Below are positions 9,116 through 17,886 of a stretch of 64,000 bases of DNA, piece by piece (position 1 is the first letter of the stretch; every line of letters starts with the position of its first letter). The DNA is from Bacillus sp. UNC41MFS5. GTDB taxonomy: Bacteria > Bacillota > Bacilli > Bacillales_B > DSM-18226. Where the stretch lies: NCBI RefSeq assembly GCF_000686805.1, contig NZ_JMLP01000005.1, positions 306,307 to 370,306 of the forward strand. Direction: 5' to 3'. The translations under genes were made by a program, and so were the position numbers. The notes beneath the pieces are model-generated. The model searched no databases and had not been told where the DNA came from. It saw nothing but the letters and a program-made list of their open reading frames with translations.

Positions 9116-9655
9116 TTATGATTCAATTAAAAAGCCTTCTGCTTTTAAGGCTGTTTCAGCTTCATCTAAGACTTGGGTGCTTGATGCTGAGATCGTGTGA
9201 AGGTGGATTCCCTCGGTTAGCTCAGATAATAGTGCTGCTCCTGTCTTTTGTATGTTTGCCAAGAATTGTTTCACCTCTTGGCGATTAGAAACCATAATTG
9301 ACGCCGTCAAATCTCCATACACCTTGTGTTCAATTTTGACATCCTTCACTAGTACCCCATGGTCCACTAGCAAATTCAATTCTTTTTCGGTGTCATCAGG
9401 AGAATGCTTGCAGGCAATCGTTCTTTCAAAGGAATAAGTGCTGGTATTTTGCTTTAAATAAATATAACCTTGGCTCGTTGCAATAATGGGTTCATTCTTG
9501 GCTTTAAGGAGCGTGATATCACCGACAATCACCTGTCTGCTTACATTGGTTCGATTGGCCAATTCACTTCCTGTCACCGGGATAGGACTGTCTTTTAGCA
9601 GTTGTAAAATGAAAGACCTCCTTTCCTCTCCCAATATTTTTTTTTGCTCTACCAT
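9116..9655 (-). CDS. niaR: NAD biosynthesis transcriptional repressor NiaR
   Basis: NiaR (YrxA) represses de novo NAD synthesis genes with nicotinic acid as co-repressor. The N-terminal winged helix (about residues 10-65) has SELANRTNVSRQVIVGDI. The rest is a 3H domain with conserved histidines, for example in EHKVYGDL and GIHLHT. It is 179 aa, downstream of nifS on the same strand (55-bp gap) and divergent from nadBCA, the standard NAD cluster. A NiaR-like operator lies upstream of nifS. Confidence 0.94.
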   Translation of the reverse strand: MVEQKKILGEERRSFILQLLKDSPIPVTGSELANRTNVSRQVIVGDITLLKAKNEPIIATSQGYIYLKQNTSTYSFERTIACKHSPDDTEKELNLLVDHGVLVKDVKIEHKVYGDLTASIMVSNRQEVKQFLANIQKTGAALLSELTEGIHLHTISASSTQVLDEAETALKAEGFLIES

Positions 9656-9710
9656 ATAATTCCCCCTATTTTCTATTGCTGTTTCCCTATTTTAGCATAG
9701 TTTAATTTTT

Positions 9711-10862
9711 TTATATAACCGCAGTTGCCTTGAAGGCATGAACGATATTCACGATCCTCTCACCCAGTTCTATCACGTCTTCCAAGCTTGTTGACTGACC
9801 GAAAGAAATGCGGATAAATTCTTTTGCTTCGTCACTGGATAATCCTAGTGCCTGAGCCACTTTTGCCGGGGATTGCATGCCGATTTGACAGGCACTGCCG
9901 GTTGAAATGGCATATCCAAGCCGATTACATTCAAGCATCATCCATTGACCCTGAATACCAGAAACCCGGAGCCCGATGATATTTGCGAGTTGCTGAGAGG
10001 CATCGGCCGCTTGATGTATTTTCACCTTTTCTTTAATCGGCTCAAGTGTTTGAATAAAAGCTTTCCTCAGTAATCCATATCTATTTATATCCTCTGGCAA
10101 TTTTCCGGTTATTTTCTGTGCAGCAACTGTCATCGCTGCAATGGCCGGAACATTTACTGTACCTGGACGGAATCCGCGTTCATGAGAACTTCCTGGAAAA
10201 AAAGGCTCCCATTTAAGTTGAGGATCGACGTATACTCCGCCAATTCCTTTTGGGCCATAGATTTTATGACCTGAAAAAGTAAAACTGCTGACAAGTGGAG
10301 CTAGTCTTTTTATATCTATTTTTCCAAACGACTGAACAAAATCACTGTGGAAATGGATTTCGTTGTCCTTGCAAATCTTGGCAATTTTACCGATTGGCTG
10401 GATGGTGCCAATTTCAGAATTCACATGCTGCAGGGTGATTAAAATGGTTTCTCGCTTAATTGAATCGACCAACTGTTCATGATCAATCAGGCCGTTTTCA
10501 TTAAGCGGAAGCAAGGTGATTTCATATCCCGCTTCCTGTAATTTAGTTAGGACTCCATGGATGGATGAATGCTCCGCCATGCCAGCGATTATATGCTTAC
10601 CCTCTTTTTTAGTGGAGGACAACAAAGCTTCGATTGCTAAAAAATTCGCTTCTGTCCCGCCACTTGTAAAGAACAGCCCATTTTTATCAATTCCCATTAG
10701 ACTGGCCAATTCTTCGCGGCAATTTTCAAGTAAGGCAGCTGATTGTCCACCTATATCGTGGAGACTGCTGGAGTTGCCAAAGTATTCTGTTGCCACTTTT
10801 AAATACACCTCAGCTGCTTCGGGGTCTAGTGGAGTGGTCGCTGCATAATCAAAATATTTCAT
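9711..10862 (-). CDS. nifS: Cysteine desulfurase NifS of the NAD cluster
   Basis: This pyridoxal-phosphate enzyme takes sulfur from cysteine. In Bacillus this paralogue serves the Fe-S cluster of NadA. The 383-residue protein has the PLP lysine in SGHKIYGPKG and the active cysteine in STGSACQIG. It differs from the housekeeping desulfurase at 47542-48684, which carries SACTAG. GGGAGAAG precedes the ATG. It is head-to-head with nadB, so both are likely controlled from the 125-bp intergenic region. Confidence 0.93.
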   Translation of the reverse strand: MKYFDYAATTPLDPEAAEVYLKVATEYFGNSSSLHDIGGQSAALLENCREELASLMGIDKNGLFFTSGGTEANFLAIEALLSSTKKEGKHIIAGMAEHSSIHGVLTKLQEAGYEITLLPLNENGLIDHEQLVDSIKRETILITLQHVNSEIGTIQPIGKIAKICKDNEIHFHSDFVQSFGKIDIKRLAPLVSSFTFSGHKIYGPKGIGGVYVDPQLKWEPFFPGSSHERGFRPGTVNVPAIAAMTVAAQKITGKLPEDINRYGLLRKAFIQTLEPIKEKVKIHQAADASQQLANIIGLRVSGIQGQWMMLECNRLGYAISTGSACQIGMQSPAKVAQALGLSSDEAKEFIRISFGQSTSLEDVIELGERIVNIVHAFKATAVI

Positions 10863-10952
10863 GATTCTTCTCCCATTCTTCTTATTTTAGGACGGGGTGT
10901 TTCTACTTTTCTATAAAAATACTTGTTTTTAGTTTAATTCTATGTAAATATA

Positions 10953-10970
10953 TATGTCAAGACACCTGTT
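10953..10970. promoter_or_regulatory. NiaR operator between nifS and nadB
   Basis: TATGTCAAGACACCTGTT contains the inverted repeat TGTC-AA-GACA. On the minus strand it reads AACAGGTGTCTTGACATA, close to the NiaR box as I remember it. The minus-strand TTGACA within it can also be the -35 of nifS (TTAAAC 17 nt on), so a bound repressor would block that promoter. It sits 18 bp before the nadB start. Confidence 0.65.
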
Positions 10971-10987
10971 ATGTCAGGAGGGTCAAC

Positions 10988-12571
10988 ATGACAAATGAAG
11001 ATGTATTAATAATTGGAAGTGGAATAGCCGCCATGCAGCTGGCTGTTCAGTTATCTAGCCATTTGAATGTGAGGATACTCACAAAGGAAAAATTAAGAAC
11101 GGCCAATTCTTATCTTGCTCAAGGCGGGATCGCGGCTGCACTGGGGGAGAACGACCACCCCTCTAAGCACGTGGTCGATACACTTGAAGCGGGAAGATTT
11201 CACAACAATCAAGATGTGGTTCAGGAAGTCATTACTGCGGCGCCGGAGCTTATCAAGAACATGGCACGACAAGGTGAGGTTTTTGATAAAAATCAACATG
11301 GTGAATTGTTTCTTGGGATGGAAGGGGCACACAGTGAAAAGAGAATTGTTCATGGCGGCGGTGATGCTACAGGTAAGAACGTCATGGAGTATCTGATCAC
11401 TGAACTCAAGCAAAAGCAAAATATCACTGTCGAAGAAAATGTTTTCGCTTATGAATTACTCCTCAATAGCGAACAGAACATTTGTATTGGTGTTAAAGCG
11501 AAAACAGCCACCGGTTCCATCCAAAGATTTTATGGACAGCATGTCATCATCGCAACGGGGGGCTGTGGTCAGTTATATACTTATACTTCCAACGCCAAAA
11601 CAGTTTCGGGTGATGGGATTGCAATGGCTTATTTAGCCGGCGCGGACATCGTCGATATGGAGTTTAACCAATTTCATCCCACACTTTTATATATAAACGG
11701 TGAAACAAACGGCTTAATTTCTGAAGCAGTAAGGGGAGAAGGTGCCATTCTCGTTACAGAAGATGGGACCCGCATCATGGAGGGGGTTCACCCCTTAAAA
11801 GACCTCGGACCGAGGCATATCGTCTCCCAACGAATATATGAATACTTGAAAAAAGGAAAACAGATCTATTTAGATATAAGTTCCATTGAAGAGTTTAGGA
11901 AACGATTTCCTTCGATTACATCCCTATGTGAAGACAACGGGATCCGGATTGCAGATGGGAAAATCCCTGTAGCTCCAGGCAGCCACTTTTTAATGGGCGG
12001 AATTAAAACTGATTTAATCGGCCGCTCTTCCCTAAATGGACTTTATGCAATTGGTGAAGCCTCCTGTACAGGTCTACACGGTGCCAATCGTCTAGCAAGT
12101 AATTCCTTGTTAGAGGGATTATTTCAAGGGGAACAGTTATCGAAGTGGATAAATGAAGTAACGAAAAGTCCCAAAGTTGAACCAAAACATCATGATTTTT
12201 ATCTTAAAAAGAAGAAAGTCATTCATTTACCGCATGTCCAACAAATTAAAGATTCGATGATGGAACGGGTAGGAATTGTTCGTAATGAAGTGAATTTAAA
12301 GAAACAGCAAGCTTGGTTACAGCAATTCAAGGCCGAAACGATCCATTTAGATACGTGTACGACTCAACAGATAACAAAGATTTTTATGCTGGTCACTGCC
12401 AAGCTAATTACAGATGCAGCTTTAAAACGGACAGAAAGCCGGGGCGGACACTTTCGAAGTGATTGCCCAAAAGAAGATGATCACCATTGGTTAAGAAAAT
12501 CAATCATTCATAACTTTAAACATGGAAGGGAAAAGTCCAATGAACACATTGAAACTGCGCTCGCAACTTGA
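10988..12571 (+). CDS. nadB: L-aspartate oxidase
   Basis: NadB oxidises L-aspartate to iminoaspartate, the first step of de novo NAD synthesis. The 527-residue flavoprotein has the FAD dinucleotide motif GSGIAA near residues 10-15, SYLAQGGIA (about 44-52) and the catalytic HPT/RH region around EFNQFHPTLLY. A C-terminal helical domain begins near residue 430. Its ribosome binding site is AGGAGGGT. The last 32 bp overlap nadC. Confidence 0.95.
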   Translation: MTNEDVLIIGSGIAAMQLAVQLSSHLNVRILTKEKLRTANSYLAQGGIAAALGENDHPSKHVVDTLEAGRFHNNQDVVQEVITAAPELIKNMARQGEVFDKNQHGELFLGMEGAHSEKRIVHGGGDATGKNVMEYLITELKQKQNITVEENVFAYELLLNSEQNICIGVKAKTATGSIQRFYGQHVIIATGGCGQLYTYTSNAKTVSGDGIAMAYLAGADIVDMEFNQFHPTLLYINGETNGLISEAVRGEGAILVTEDGTRIMEGVHPLKDLGPRHIVSQRIYEYLKKGKQIYLDISSIEEFRKRFPSITSLCEDNGIRIADGKIPVAPGSHFLMGGIKTDLIGRSSLNGLYAIGEASCTGLHGANRLASNSLLEGLFQGEQLSKWINEVTKSPKVEPKHHDFYLKKKKVIHLPHVQQIKDSMMERVGIVRNEVNLKKQQAWLQQFKAETIHLDTCTTQQITKIFMLVTAKLITDAALKRTESRGGHFRSDCPKEDDHHWLRKSIIHNFKHGREKSNEHIETALAT

Positions 12572-13388
12572 GAAGTTTTTTATTGAGGATATCGGGGAAC
12601 AGGATATTACCACTGATTTAATCTTTGCAGATGAAACAAAAGGAGAAATTGTTTTTCTTGCAAAAGACAATGGGATTTTTTGTGGAGAGGAAATTATTAA
12701 GACAGGGTTCCAGTTGCTAAATAACGAGATTTCCACGCGTGTGTTTGTGAAGGATGGCCAAGCAATCAACTATGGCGACAAGTTAGCCCAAGTTTCTGGG
12801 AAAATAGCTGATTTATTAAAAGGGGAAAGAGTGATCCTGAACCTAGTCCAACGTATGAGCGGGATTGCCACGCTCACACGAAAGACGGTTGATACACTGG
12901 ATAGCGGCCATACGAAAATATGTGATACCCGGAAAACTACTCCAGGGCTTCGAATGCTTGAAAAGTATGCCGTTCGCTGTGGAGGCGGATATAATCACCG
13001 TTTCGGTTTATATGATGGGGTCATGATTAAGGATAACCATATCTCATTTGCTGGTTCCATTTCAAAGGCAGTGGAAGCGGTTCGAAAAAAGGCTGGTCAT
13101 ATGGTGAAAGTGGAAGTCGAAGTGGAATCGGAAAATCAGGTGTTGGAAGCGGTACATGCAGGGGCAGATGTAATCATGTTTGATAACCGGACTCCGGATG
13201 AAATTAAAGAATTCATTCAATTGGTTCCAGGGACGATTATTACTGAGGCGTCAGGCGGAATCCAATTAGCTAATATTGCTGATTACCGCGACACGGGTGT
13301 CGATTATATTTCCCTTGGGTACTTAACTCATTCTTACAAAGCACTAGATATTAGTGTTAAAGTGCAATGGAATAAAGGAGATGAGTAA
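12540..13388 (+). CDS. nadC: Nicotinate-nucleotide diphosphorylase (carboxylating)
   Basis: NadC (quinolinate phosphoribosyltransferase) makes nicotinate mononucleotide from quinolinate and PRPP. Recognisable motifs are [21 protein letters not shown] and EVEVES. The frame allows a start at 12522, but GGAAGGGA (12524-12531) lies correctly for ATG 12540, giving 282 residues. It overlaps the end of nadB by 32 bp, implying coupled translation. Confidence 0.95.
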   Translation: MNTLKLRSQLEKFFIEDIGEQDITTDLIFADETKGEIVFLAKDNGIFCGEEIIKTGFQLLNNEISTRVFVKDGQAINYGDKLAQVSGKIADLLKGERVILNLVQRMSGIATLTRKTVDTLDSGHTKICDTRKTTPGLRMLEKYAVRCGGGYNHRFGLYDGVMIKDNHISFAGSISKAVEAVRKKAGHMVKVEVEVESENQVLEAVHAGADVIMFDNRTPDEIKEFIQLVPGTIITEASGGIQLANIADYRDTGVDYISLGYLTHSYKALDISVKVQWNKGDE

Positions 13389-13389
13389 C

Positions 13390-14484
13390 ATGAATCTACT
13401 AGCAACGTTACAAAAAAATATGATTCCTGAAAAATACAAACAAATGTCGAGAGAAGAGCTCGAAAACCGGGTCATTGAGGTGAAAAAGGAACTTGGTTCT
13501 CGTCTTTATATTCCTTGCCATCATTATCAAAAAGACGAGGTTGTCCAGTTTGCAGATGCCACTGGTGATTCCTTACAACTTGCACAATTATCAGCAAAAA
13601 ATACAGACGCAGAATTTATTGTGTTCTGTGGTGTTCATTTTATGGCAGAGACAGCAGATATTTTAACGAATCAAAATCAAAAGGTTATCCTGCCTGATAT
13701 GCGCGCGGGCTGTTCGATGGCTGATATGGCTGATCTTCAGCAAACTGAAAGAGCTTGGGAAAAGCTCCAGGAACTTTTTGGAGATACAATTCTTCCATTA
13801 ACCTATGTTAACTCAACAGCAGCAATTAAATCGTTTGTTGGTGCACATGGCGGGGCAACGGTTACTTCTTCTAATGCCGAGACGATGGTTAAGTGGGCAT
13901 TTGAAATGAAGGAACGAATTTTATTCTTACCTGATCAGCATCTTGGCCGAAATACAGCCGTCGAATTAGGGGTTGGCCTAGACGAAATGGCGGTTTGGAA
14001 CCCAATTACGAATGAACTGGAGTTTGAAGGTGACACTTCAGAAATTAAGGTTATCCTTTGGAAAGGTCATTGTTCGGTTCATGAAAATTTTACAGTACAA
14101 AATGTGATTGATACTCGCTATAAATATCCTGATATGAAAATCATTGTTCATCCGGAATGCCGCCGCGAAGTAGTAGAATTAGCCGATATGGCAGGGTCAA
14201 CGAGTTATATTATTAATGCTATCGAAAAGGCAGAGCCTGGAACGGCTTGGGCAATCGGTACAGAAATGAATCTTGTCAATCGCTTAATTCAAACTCATCC
14301 GGATAAAAACATCATTTCATTAAATCCGCATATGTGTCCATGCTTAACGATGAACAGGATTGACCTGCCGCATTTGGTCTGGAGCCTTGATACACTTGAG
14401 GAGACAAATAATATCATTCAAGTTAGTCCTGAGGTTGCCGAGAATGCAAAATTGGCGCTCGAGCGGATGCTAATTAATTCATAA
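13390..14484 (+). CDS. nadA: Quinolinate synthase NadA
   Basis: NadA condenses iminoaspartate with dihydroxyacetone phosphate to quinolinate using a 4Fe-4S cluster. Candidate cluster cysteines are in FCGVHF, HPECRRE and the C-terminal MCPC. I place the start at ATG 13390 (364 aa) because AAAGGAG ends about 9 nt upstream. Longer in-frame starts at 13354 and 13381 lie in nadC or on the Shine-Dalgarno itself. It is last in nadB-nadC-nadA. Confidence 0.95.
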   Translation: MNLLATLQKNMIPEKYKQMSREELENRVIEVKKELGSRLYIPCHHYQKDEVVQFADATGDSLQLAQLSAKNTDAEFIVFCGVHFMAETADILTNQNQKVILPDMRAGCSMADMADLQQTERAWEKLQELFGDTILPLTYVNSTAAIKSFVGAHGGATVTSSNAETMVKWAFEMKERILFLPDQHLGRNTAVELGVGLDEMAVWNPITNELEFEGDTSEIKVILWKGHCSVHENFTVQNVIDTRYKYPDMKIIVHPECRREVVELADMAGSTSYIINAIEKAEPGTAWAIGTEMNLVNRLIQTHPDKNIISLNPHMCPCLTMNRIDLPHLVWSLDTLEETNNIIQVSPEVAENAKLALERMLINS

Positions 14485-14492
14485 ATAGAGAT

Positions 14493-14528
14493 AAAAAGAT
14501 GCAATTTTTCCTGATTGCATCTTTTTAT
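14493..14528 (+). terminator. Rho-independent terminator after nadA
   Basis: The stem AAAAAGATGCAAT / ATTGCATCTTTTT (13 bp) ends the nadBCA transcript and isolates safA. Confidence 0.85.
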
Positions 14529-14553
14529 ATTTCATGAATTCATCAGGCGGGAT

Positions 14554-14582
14554 TCATATTCTTTTGAAAAATAGCATAAGTT
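14554..14582 (+). promoter_or_regulatory. Putative sigma-E promoter of safA
   Basis: TCATATT (14554-14560), 14 nt, CATAAGTT (14575-14582) resembles a sigma-E promoter. safA is sigma-E dependent in B. subtilis. A second element, CATAGACTA (14617-14625), resembles a sigma-K -10, but I find no matching -35 at the right distance. Confidence 0.5.
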
Positions 14583-14657
14583 TTTGTGAAGAAGGATAGC
14601 ACTTTGCCCATTTTCACATAGACTATATGGACTTATGCCATAGGAGGGGAAATCAGA

Positions 14658-16805
14658 GTGAAGATCCATATCGTACAGAAAGGGGATACTCTTTGGAAGA
14701 TTGCCAAGAAGTACGGCGTGAATTTTGAAGAGCTGAAAAAGATGAATTCACAGCTCAGCAACCCTGATATGATTATGCCCGGTATGAAAATAAAGGTCCC
14801 AACTTCAGGTGGAACAATAAAAAAAGAAGCACCATTGGGAACTAAACCAGGTACAAAAATCACTTTAGGAACGAAGAAAGAACAGCCGCTTGCTGAGCAG
14901 CCGTTAGTCAAAGAGAAACCCATAAAAGAAGCACCGATTAAGGAAGCACCAATCAAAGCAATGCCGATTAAGGAAGCACCAATCAAAGAAGCGCCAATTA
15001 AGGAGGCACCAATTAAAGAGGCTCCAATCAAGGAAGCACCAATAATCAAAGAGGCACCAATAGCACCTTATACTCCAAAAATGCCCCTACAAATCGTCCC
15101 AGAAATTGATATTAACAACTATTACATGATGAACATGCAAAATATGACAGTACAACAACCACAATTGCCGCCTAAACCTGCCAATATCCTGCCTCAAATC
15201 AAAGAAGTACCAAAGAAAGAAATGCCAATTAAAGAAATGCCAATTAAAGAAATGCCTATAAAACAAATGCCAATCAAAGAAATGCCAATCAAAGAAGCAC
15301 CAATCAAAGAAATGCCAATCAAAGAAACACCCCTTGTTCCTGCACCGCCTCCAGTGATGGAAGCACCTGAACAGGTAGCACCGCAACAGGATTATTGTGT
15401 TCCAGTTACTCCAATCATGCCTGGACCAGGATTCTGTCCTCCATATGGCGGATTCCCGATGCCTATGCAACCATTCATGCCTTACCCACAAGGGCAAGGT
15501 GGGGTGATTCCAATGCCGCCAGTAATGCCAAGTGGGTTCCCGGGAAGTCCAGGGACAGTGCCATCTGTTGCAGGAACATCGTTTGTTGCACCGCATTTCG
15601 ATGAGGAATCATCCTTTATGCCGCAATTGCCTGTTATGAACCCAGCCTATAATCCGGGTGCAGTAATGGGCGCTCAATCACCACAGGCGCCAATGGGCTA
15701 CCCTTACATGGATCCGTCAGCATTCGGTCAAATGCCACAAGGCTATGGCCAGCCAACGATGCCAGGAGGCTTTGGACAAATGCCACAAGGGTTTGGCCAG
15801 CAAATGCCAGTAGGCTCAGGTCAAATGCCACAAGGATTTGGCCAGCAAATGCCAGTAGGCACAGGTCAAGTGCCACAAGGGTTTGGCCAGCAAATGCCAG
15901 CAGGCACAGGTCAAATGCCACAAGGATTTGATCAGCAAATGCCAGCAGGATTTGGACAAATGCCACAAGGGTTTGGCCAGCAAATGCCAGCAGGCTTCGG
16001 TCAAATGCCACAAGGGTTTGGCCAGCAAATGCCAGCAGGCTTTGATCAAATGCCACAAGGGTTTGGCCAGCAAATGCCAGCAGGCTTTGATCAAATGCCA
16101 CAAGGGTTTGGCCAGCAAATGCCAGCAGGATTTGGACAAATGCCACAAGGATTTGGTCAAATGCCAACCGGTTTCCCAATGGAAAGTCCTTCTGGATTTG
16201 AGATAGCACAAAATCCAGCTGGCTTTGCCCCATCTCCAGTAATGCCTGGTAGCATGTTCGGAAATCCTGCGATGGGAAATCCGTATGGAATGGGCGCACC
16301 GTATGGCCAAATGCCATTCGGCTACCCGCAAATGAGTGGTCCAATGGGTGTACCTGCACATTTTGAATCTCCAGAAATGGCTGGACCTGGTTCGTTCATG
16401 CTGCCACCTCAAGGTTTTCCAGCAGGAGCTGGAGGTGATTGCGGCTGCGGAGGGGCACCATCAGGAATGCCAGTGGGAATGTTGGCACCAATGGCGATGC
16501 CGCAGCAAGCACCAATGGCAATGCCGCAGCAAGCACCAATGGCAATGCCGCAGCAAGCACCAATGGCAATGCCGCAGCAAGCACCAATGGCAATGCCGCA
16601 ACAAGCACCAATGCAACAGCGGGAATCAATACAACAGCAAGCACCAATGGCACAAAACTTTGTGCCGCCAACCCCGCCAATATACAGTGCACCATATACA
16701 GGGCCTGTTAATGCAGCACAGCCTCCTTATATGAATCCATATGGTATGGGTCCGGTGGGAACAAGTCCTTATGGGATGCCTGGTTACCATGATGAGAGCC
16801 TTTAA
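14658..16805 (+). CDS. safA: Spore coat morphogenetic protein SafA, repeat-expanded
   Basis: SafA sits at the cortex-coat interface and directs inner coat assembly. A LysM peptidoglycan-binding domain covers residues 1-49 (IHIVQKGDTLWKIAKKYGV through MPGMKIKVP). The rest is low-complexity. PIKEA/PIKEM pentapeptides lie at about 86-135 and 186-226. About eight 15-residue Q/G/F/M/P units lie at about 371-500, and five AMPQQAP heptads at about 610-652. At 715 residues it is nearly twice B. subtilis SafA as I recall it (about 390). It starts with GTG after AGGAGGGG. The tail overlaps a CotS/YsxE-like gene. Confidence 0.92.
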   Translation: MKIHIVQKGDTLWKIAKKYGVNFEELKKMNSQLSNPDMIMPGMKIKVPTSGGTIKKEAPLGTKPGTKITLGTKKEQPLAEQPLVKEKPIKEAPIKEAPIKAMPIKEAPIKEAPIKEAPIKEAPIKEAPIIKEAPIAPYTPKMPLQIVPEIDINNYYMMNMQNMTVQQPQLPPKPANILPQIKEVPKKEMPIKEMPIKEMPIKQMPIKEMPIKEAPIKEMPIKETPLVPAPPPVMEAPEQVAPQQDYCVPVTPIMPGPGFCPPYGGFPMPMQPFMPYPQGQGGVIPMPPVMPSGFPGSPGTVPSVAGTSFVAPHFDEESSFMPQLPVMNPAYNPGAVMGAQSPQAPMGYPYMDPSAFGQMPQGYGQPTMPGGFGQMPQGFGQQMPVGSGQMPQGFGQQMPVGTGQVPQGFGQQMPAGTGQMPQGFDQQMPAGFGQMPQGFGQQMPAGFGQMPQGFGQQMPAGFDQMPQGFGQQMPAGFDQMPQGFGQQMPAGFGQMPQGFGQMPTGFPMESPSGFEIAQNPAGFAPSPVMPGSMFGNPAMGNPYGMGAPYGQMPFGYPQMSGPMGVPAHFESPEMAGPGSFMLPPQGFPAGAGGDCGCGGAPSGMPVGMLAPMAMPQQAPMAMPQQAPMAMPQQAPMAMPQQAPMAMPQQAPMQQRESIQQQAPMAQNFVPPTPPIYSAPYTGPVNAAQPPYMNPYGMGPVGTSPYGMPGYHDESL
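14918..15335 (+). repeat. 15-bp coding repeats in safA (PIKEA and PIKEM)
   Basis: Two blocks (about 14918-15062 and 15216-15335) of in-frame 15-bp units encode PIKEA or PIKEM pentapeptides. Units vary at third positions (AAA/AAG, ATT/ATC), so the array is old or under selection for the peptide. Confidence 0.8.
15771..16160 (+). repeat. 45-bp coding tandem repeat in safA
   Basis: About eight 15-residue units of the form QQMP(A/V)G(F/T/S)(G/D)QMPQGFG are encoded by near-identical 45-bp DNA. The low divergence suggests recent expansion and possible copy-number variation between strains. Confidence 0.85.
16488..16612 (+). repeat. 21-bp coding tandem repeat in safA
   Basis: Five nearly identical 21-bp units encode the heptad AMPQQAP. 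The DNA is almost invariant between copies, so this block also looks recently amplified. Confidence 0.85.
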
Positions 16806-17781
16806 TACACCAAATCATAAAAAGGGAGACGATGATTATTTTGATCGTCTCCTCTCTTATTTTCAATCTCAGTTCTATGAACGAATCCTTCAGATGGTTC
16901 CGATTCGAAAATCTGTTATTTATTTAAGAACAGATAAAAATACTTACGTCCTAAAAGGGTATCATACCAACAATAGGCTAAGACTCCAAGAAGCCTTTAC
17001 AGCCACTCTGAAAAAAGAAGGATTTGGAAAGACCTATTTATTTTTGACTTCCCAAGTGAGAGAACAGCTTTTTTTTGAAGGAACCTACTTTGGATGTATG
17101 GAGTACATACCTCCAAGTAAATCGGTATTTTCGTTCCACTCGCATAAGAATCGCCAAGAAGGAATTGAGTTATTAGAACAATTTCACCAAACCACGGCAT
17201 CGTTTGAAGCACGCTATCGAACTTTACTTCCAAAAGGACATCTCATCGAAAAATGGTCGGAACGATTAAATGTATTTACTAATAATCTTCCCTATCTTGG
17301 CTATTTTATCAATGAGCCAGTAATCACGGAAATGCTTGCTTGGGCTGACTGGTCACTGGAAGGGATGGAAAATAACCGGAGCTTCTTTCAAACTGAACCC
17401 CCTCTCATTCTCCATGGGGACGTAGCCCATCATAATTTCTTAAGGGATACAGGGGGACAATTAAATCTCATTGATTTTGATTTAATCAGCATTGGTCCTG
17501 CTTCCTTTGATTATTTACAATACGCCAATCGGATTTTACCTTATCTTGATTGGTCATTCGAAAAACTGTCAAGTCTTAAACAAATTAAGAAATACTTACA
17601 CGAAGCCGCTTTTTTATATGCATTAGCCTATCCAGCAGATATTTTTCGGGAATGGAATCGAATGATTCGTGAAAAATCATATATGGACCATATGAAATAT
17701 AAACAAGTAATGGACTTAACAATCAGTCAATTTTATGCTAGGAAAAAATTTATTGATCATTTAAAGAAGTTAGTGGACTAA
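16789..17781 (+). CDS. Phosphotransferase-fold protein, CotS/YsxE-like
   Basis: The protein has an aminoglycoside-phosphotransferase/choline-kinase-like fold. HGDVAHHNF (about residues 209-217) is the catalytic loop, and LIDFDL (about 228-233) is the metal-binding DFD-type motif. Spore coat proteins CotS and YsxE belong to this superfamily. YsxE lies beside spoVID in B. subtilis, and SpoVID binds SafA, so position after safA fits a coat role. The start is uncertain: ATG ATG at 16789/16792 overlaps the end of safA and has a poor ribosome binding site. ATG 16771 has GGTGGG upstream. Substrate is unknown. Confidence 0.72.
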   Translation: MMRAFNTPNHKKGDDDYFDRLLSYFQSQFYERILQMVPIRKSVIYLRTDKNTYVLKGYHTNNRLRLQEAFTATLKKEGFGKTYLFLTSQVREQLFFEGTYFGCMEYIPPSKSVFSFHSHKNRQEGIELLEQFHQTTASFEARYRTLLPKGHLIEKWSERLNVFTNNLPYLGYFINEPVITEMLAWADWSLEGMENNRSFFQTEPPLILHGDVAHHNFLRDTGGQLNLIDFDLISIGPASFDYLQYANRILPYLDWSFEKLSSLKQIKKYLHEAAFLYALAYPADIFREWNRMIREKSYMDHMKYKQVMDLTISQFYARKKFIDHLKKLVD

Positions 17782-17820
17782 ACTGAGTTGGAATTATCCG
17801 TCTGAATGAAATCCCCTCAA

Positions 17821-17849
17821 AAATAACACCCTAATAATGAGCATAGGTT
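17821..17849 (+). promoter_or_regulatory. Possible sporulation promoter before the coxA-like gene
   Basis: AAATAAC (17821-17827), 14 nt, CATAGGTT (17842-17849) loosely matches sigma-E/sigma-K spacing and the CATA core. A short GAGCAT / ATGCTC stem overlaps it. This is by eye only. Confidence 0.35.
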
Positions 17850-17886
17850 TCACATGCTCAGGATGTTAATGGAGGGGGTTTTTCGC

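Noticed and set aside
14617..14625. Sigma-K promoter for safA
   Set aside because: CATAGACTA fits a sigma-K -10, but the expected -35 is not found at the right spacing; the upstream sigma-E-like pair fits better.
15634..16412. Long minus-strand ORFs (198 and 241 codons) opposite safA
   Set aside because: They are shadows of the 45-bp repeats, whose length is a multiple of three, so all frames stay open; no ribosome binding site.
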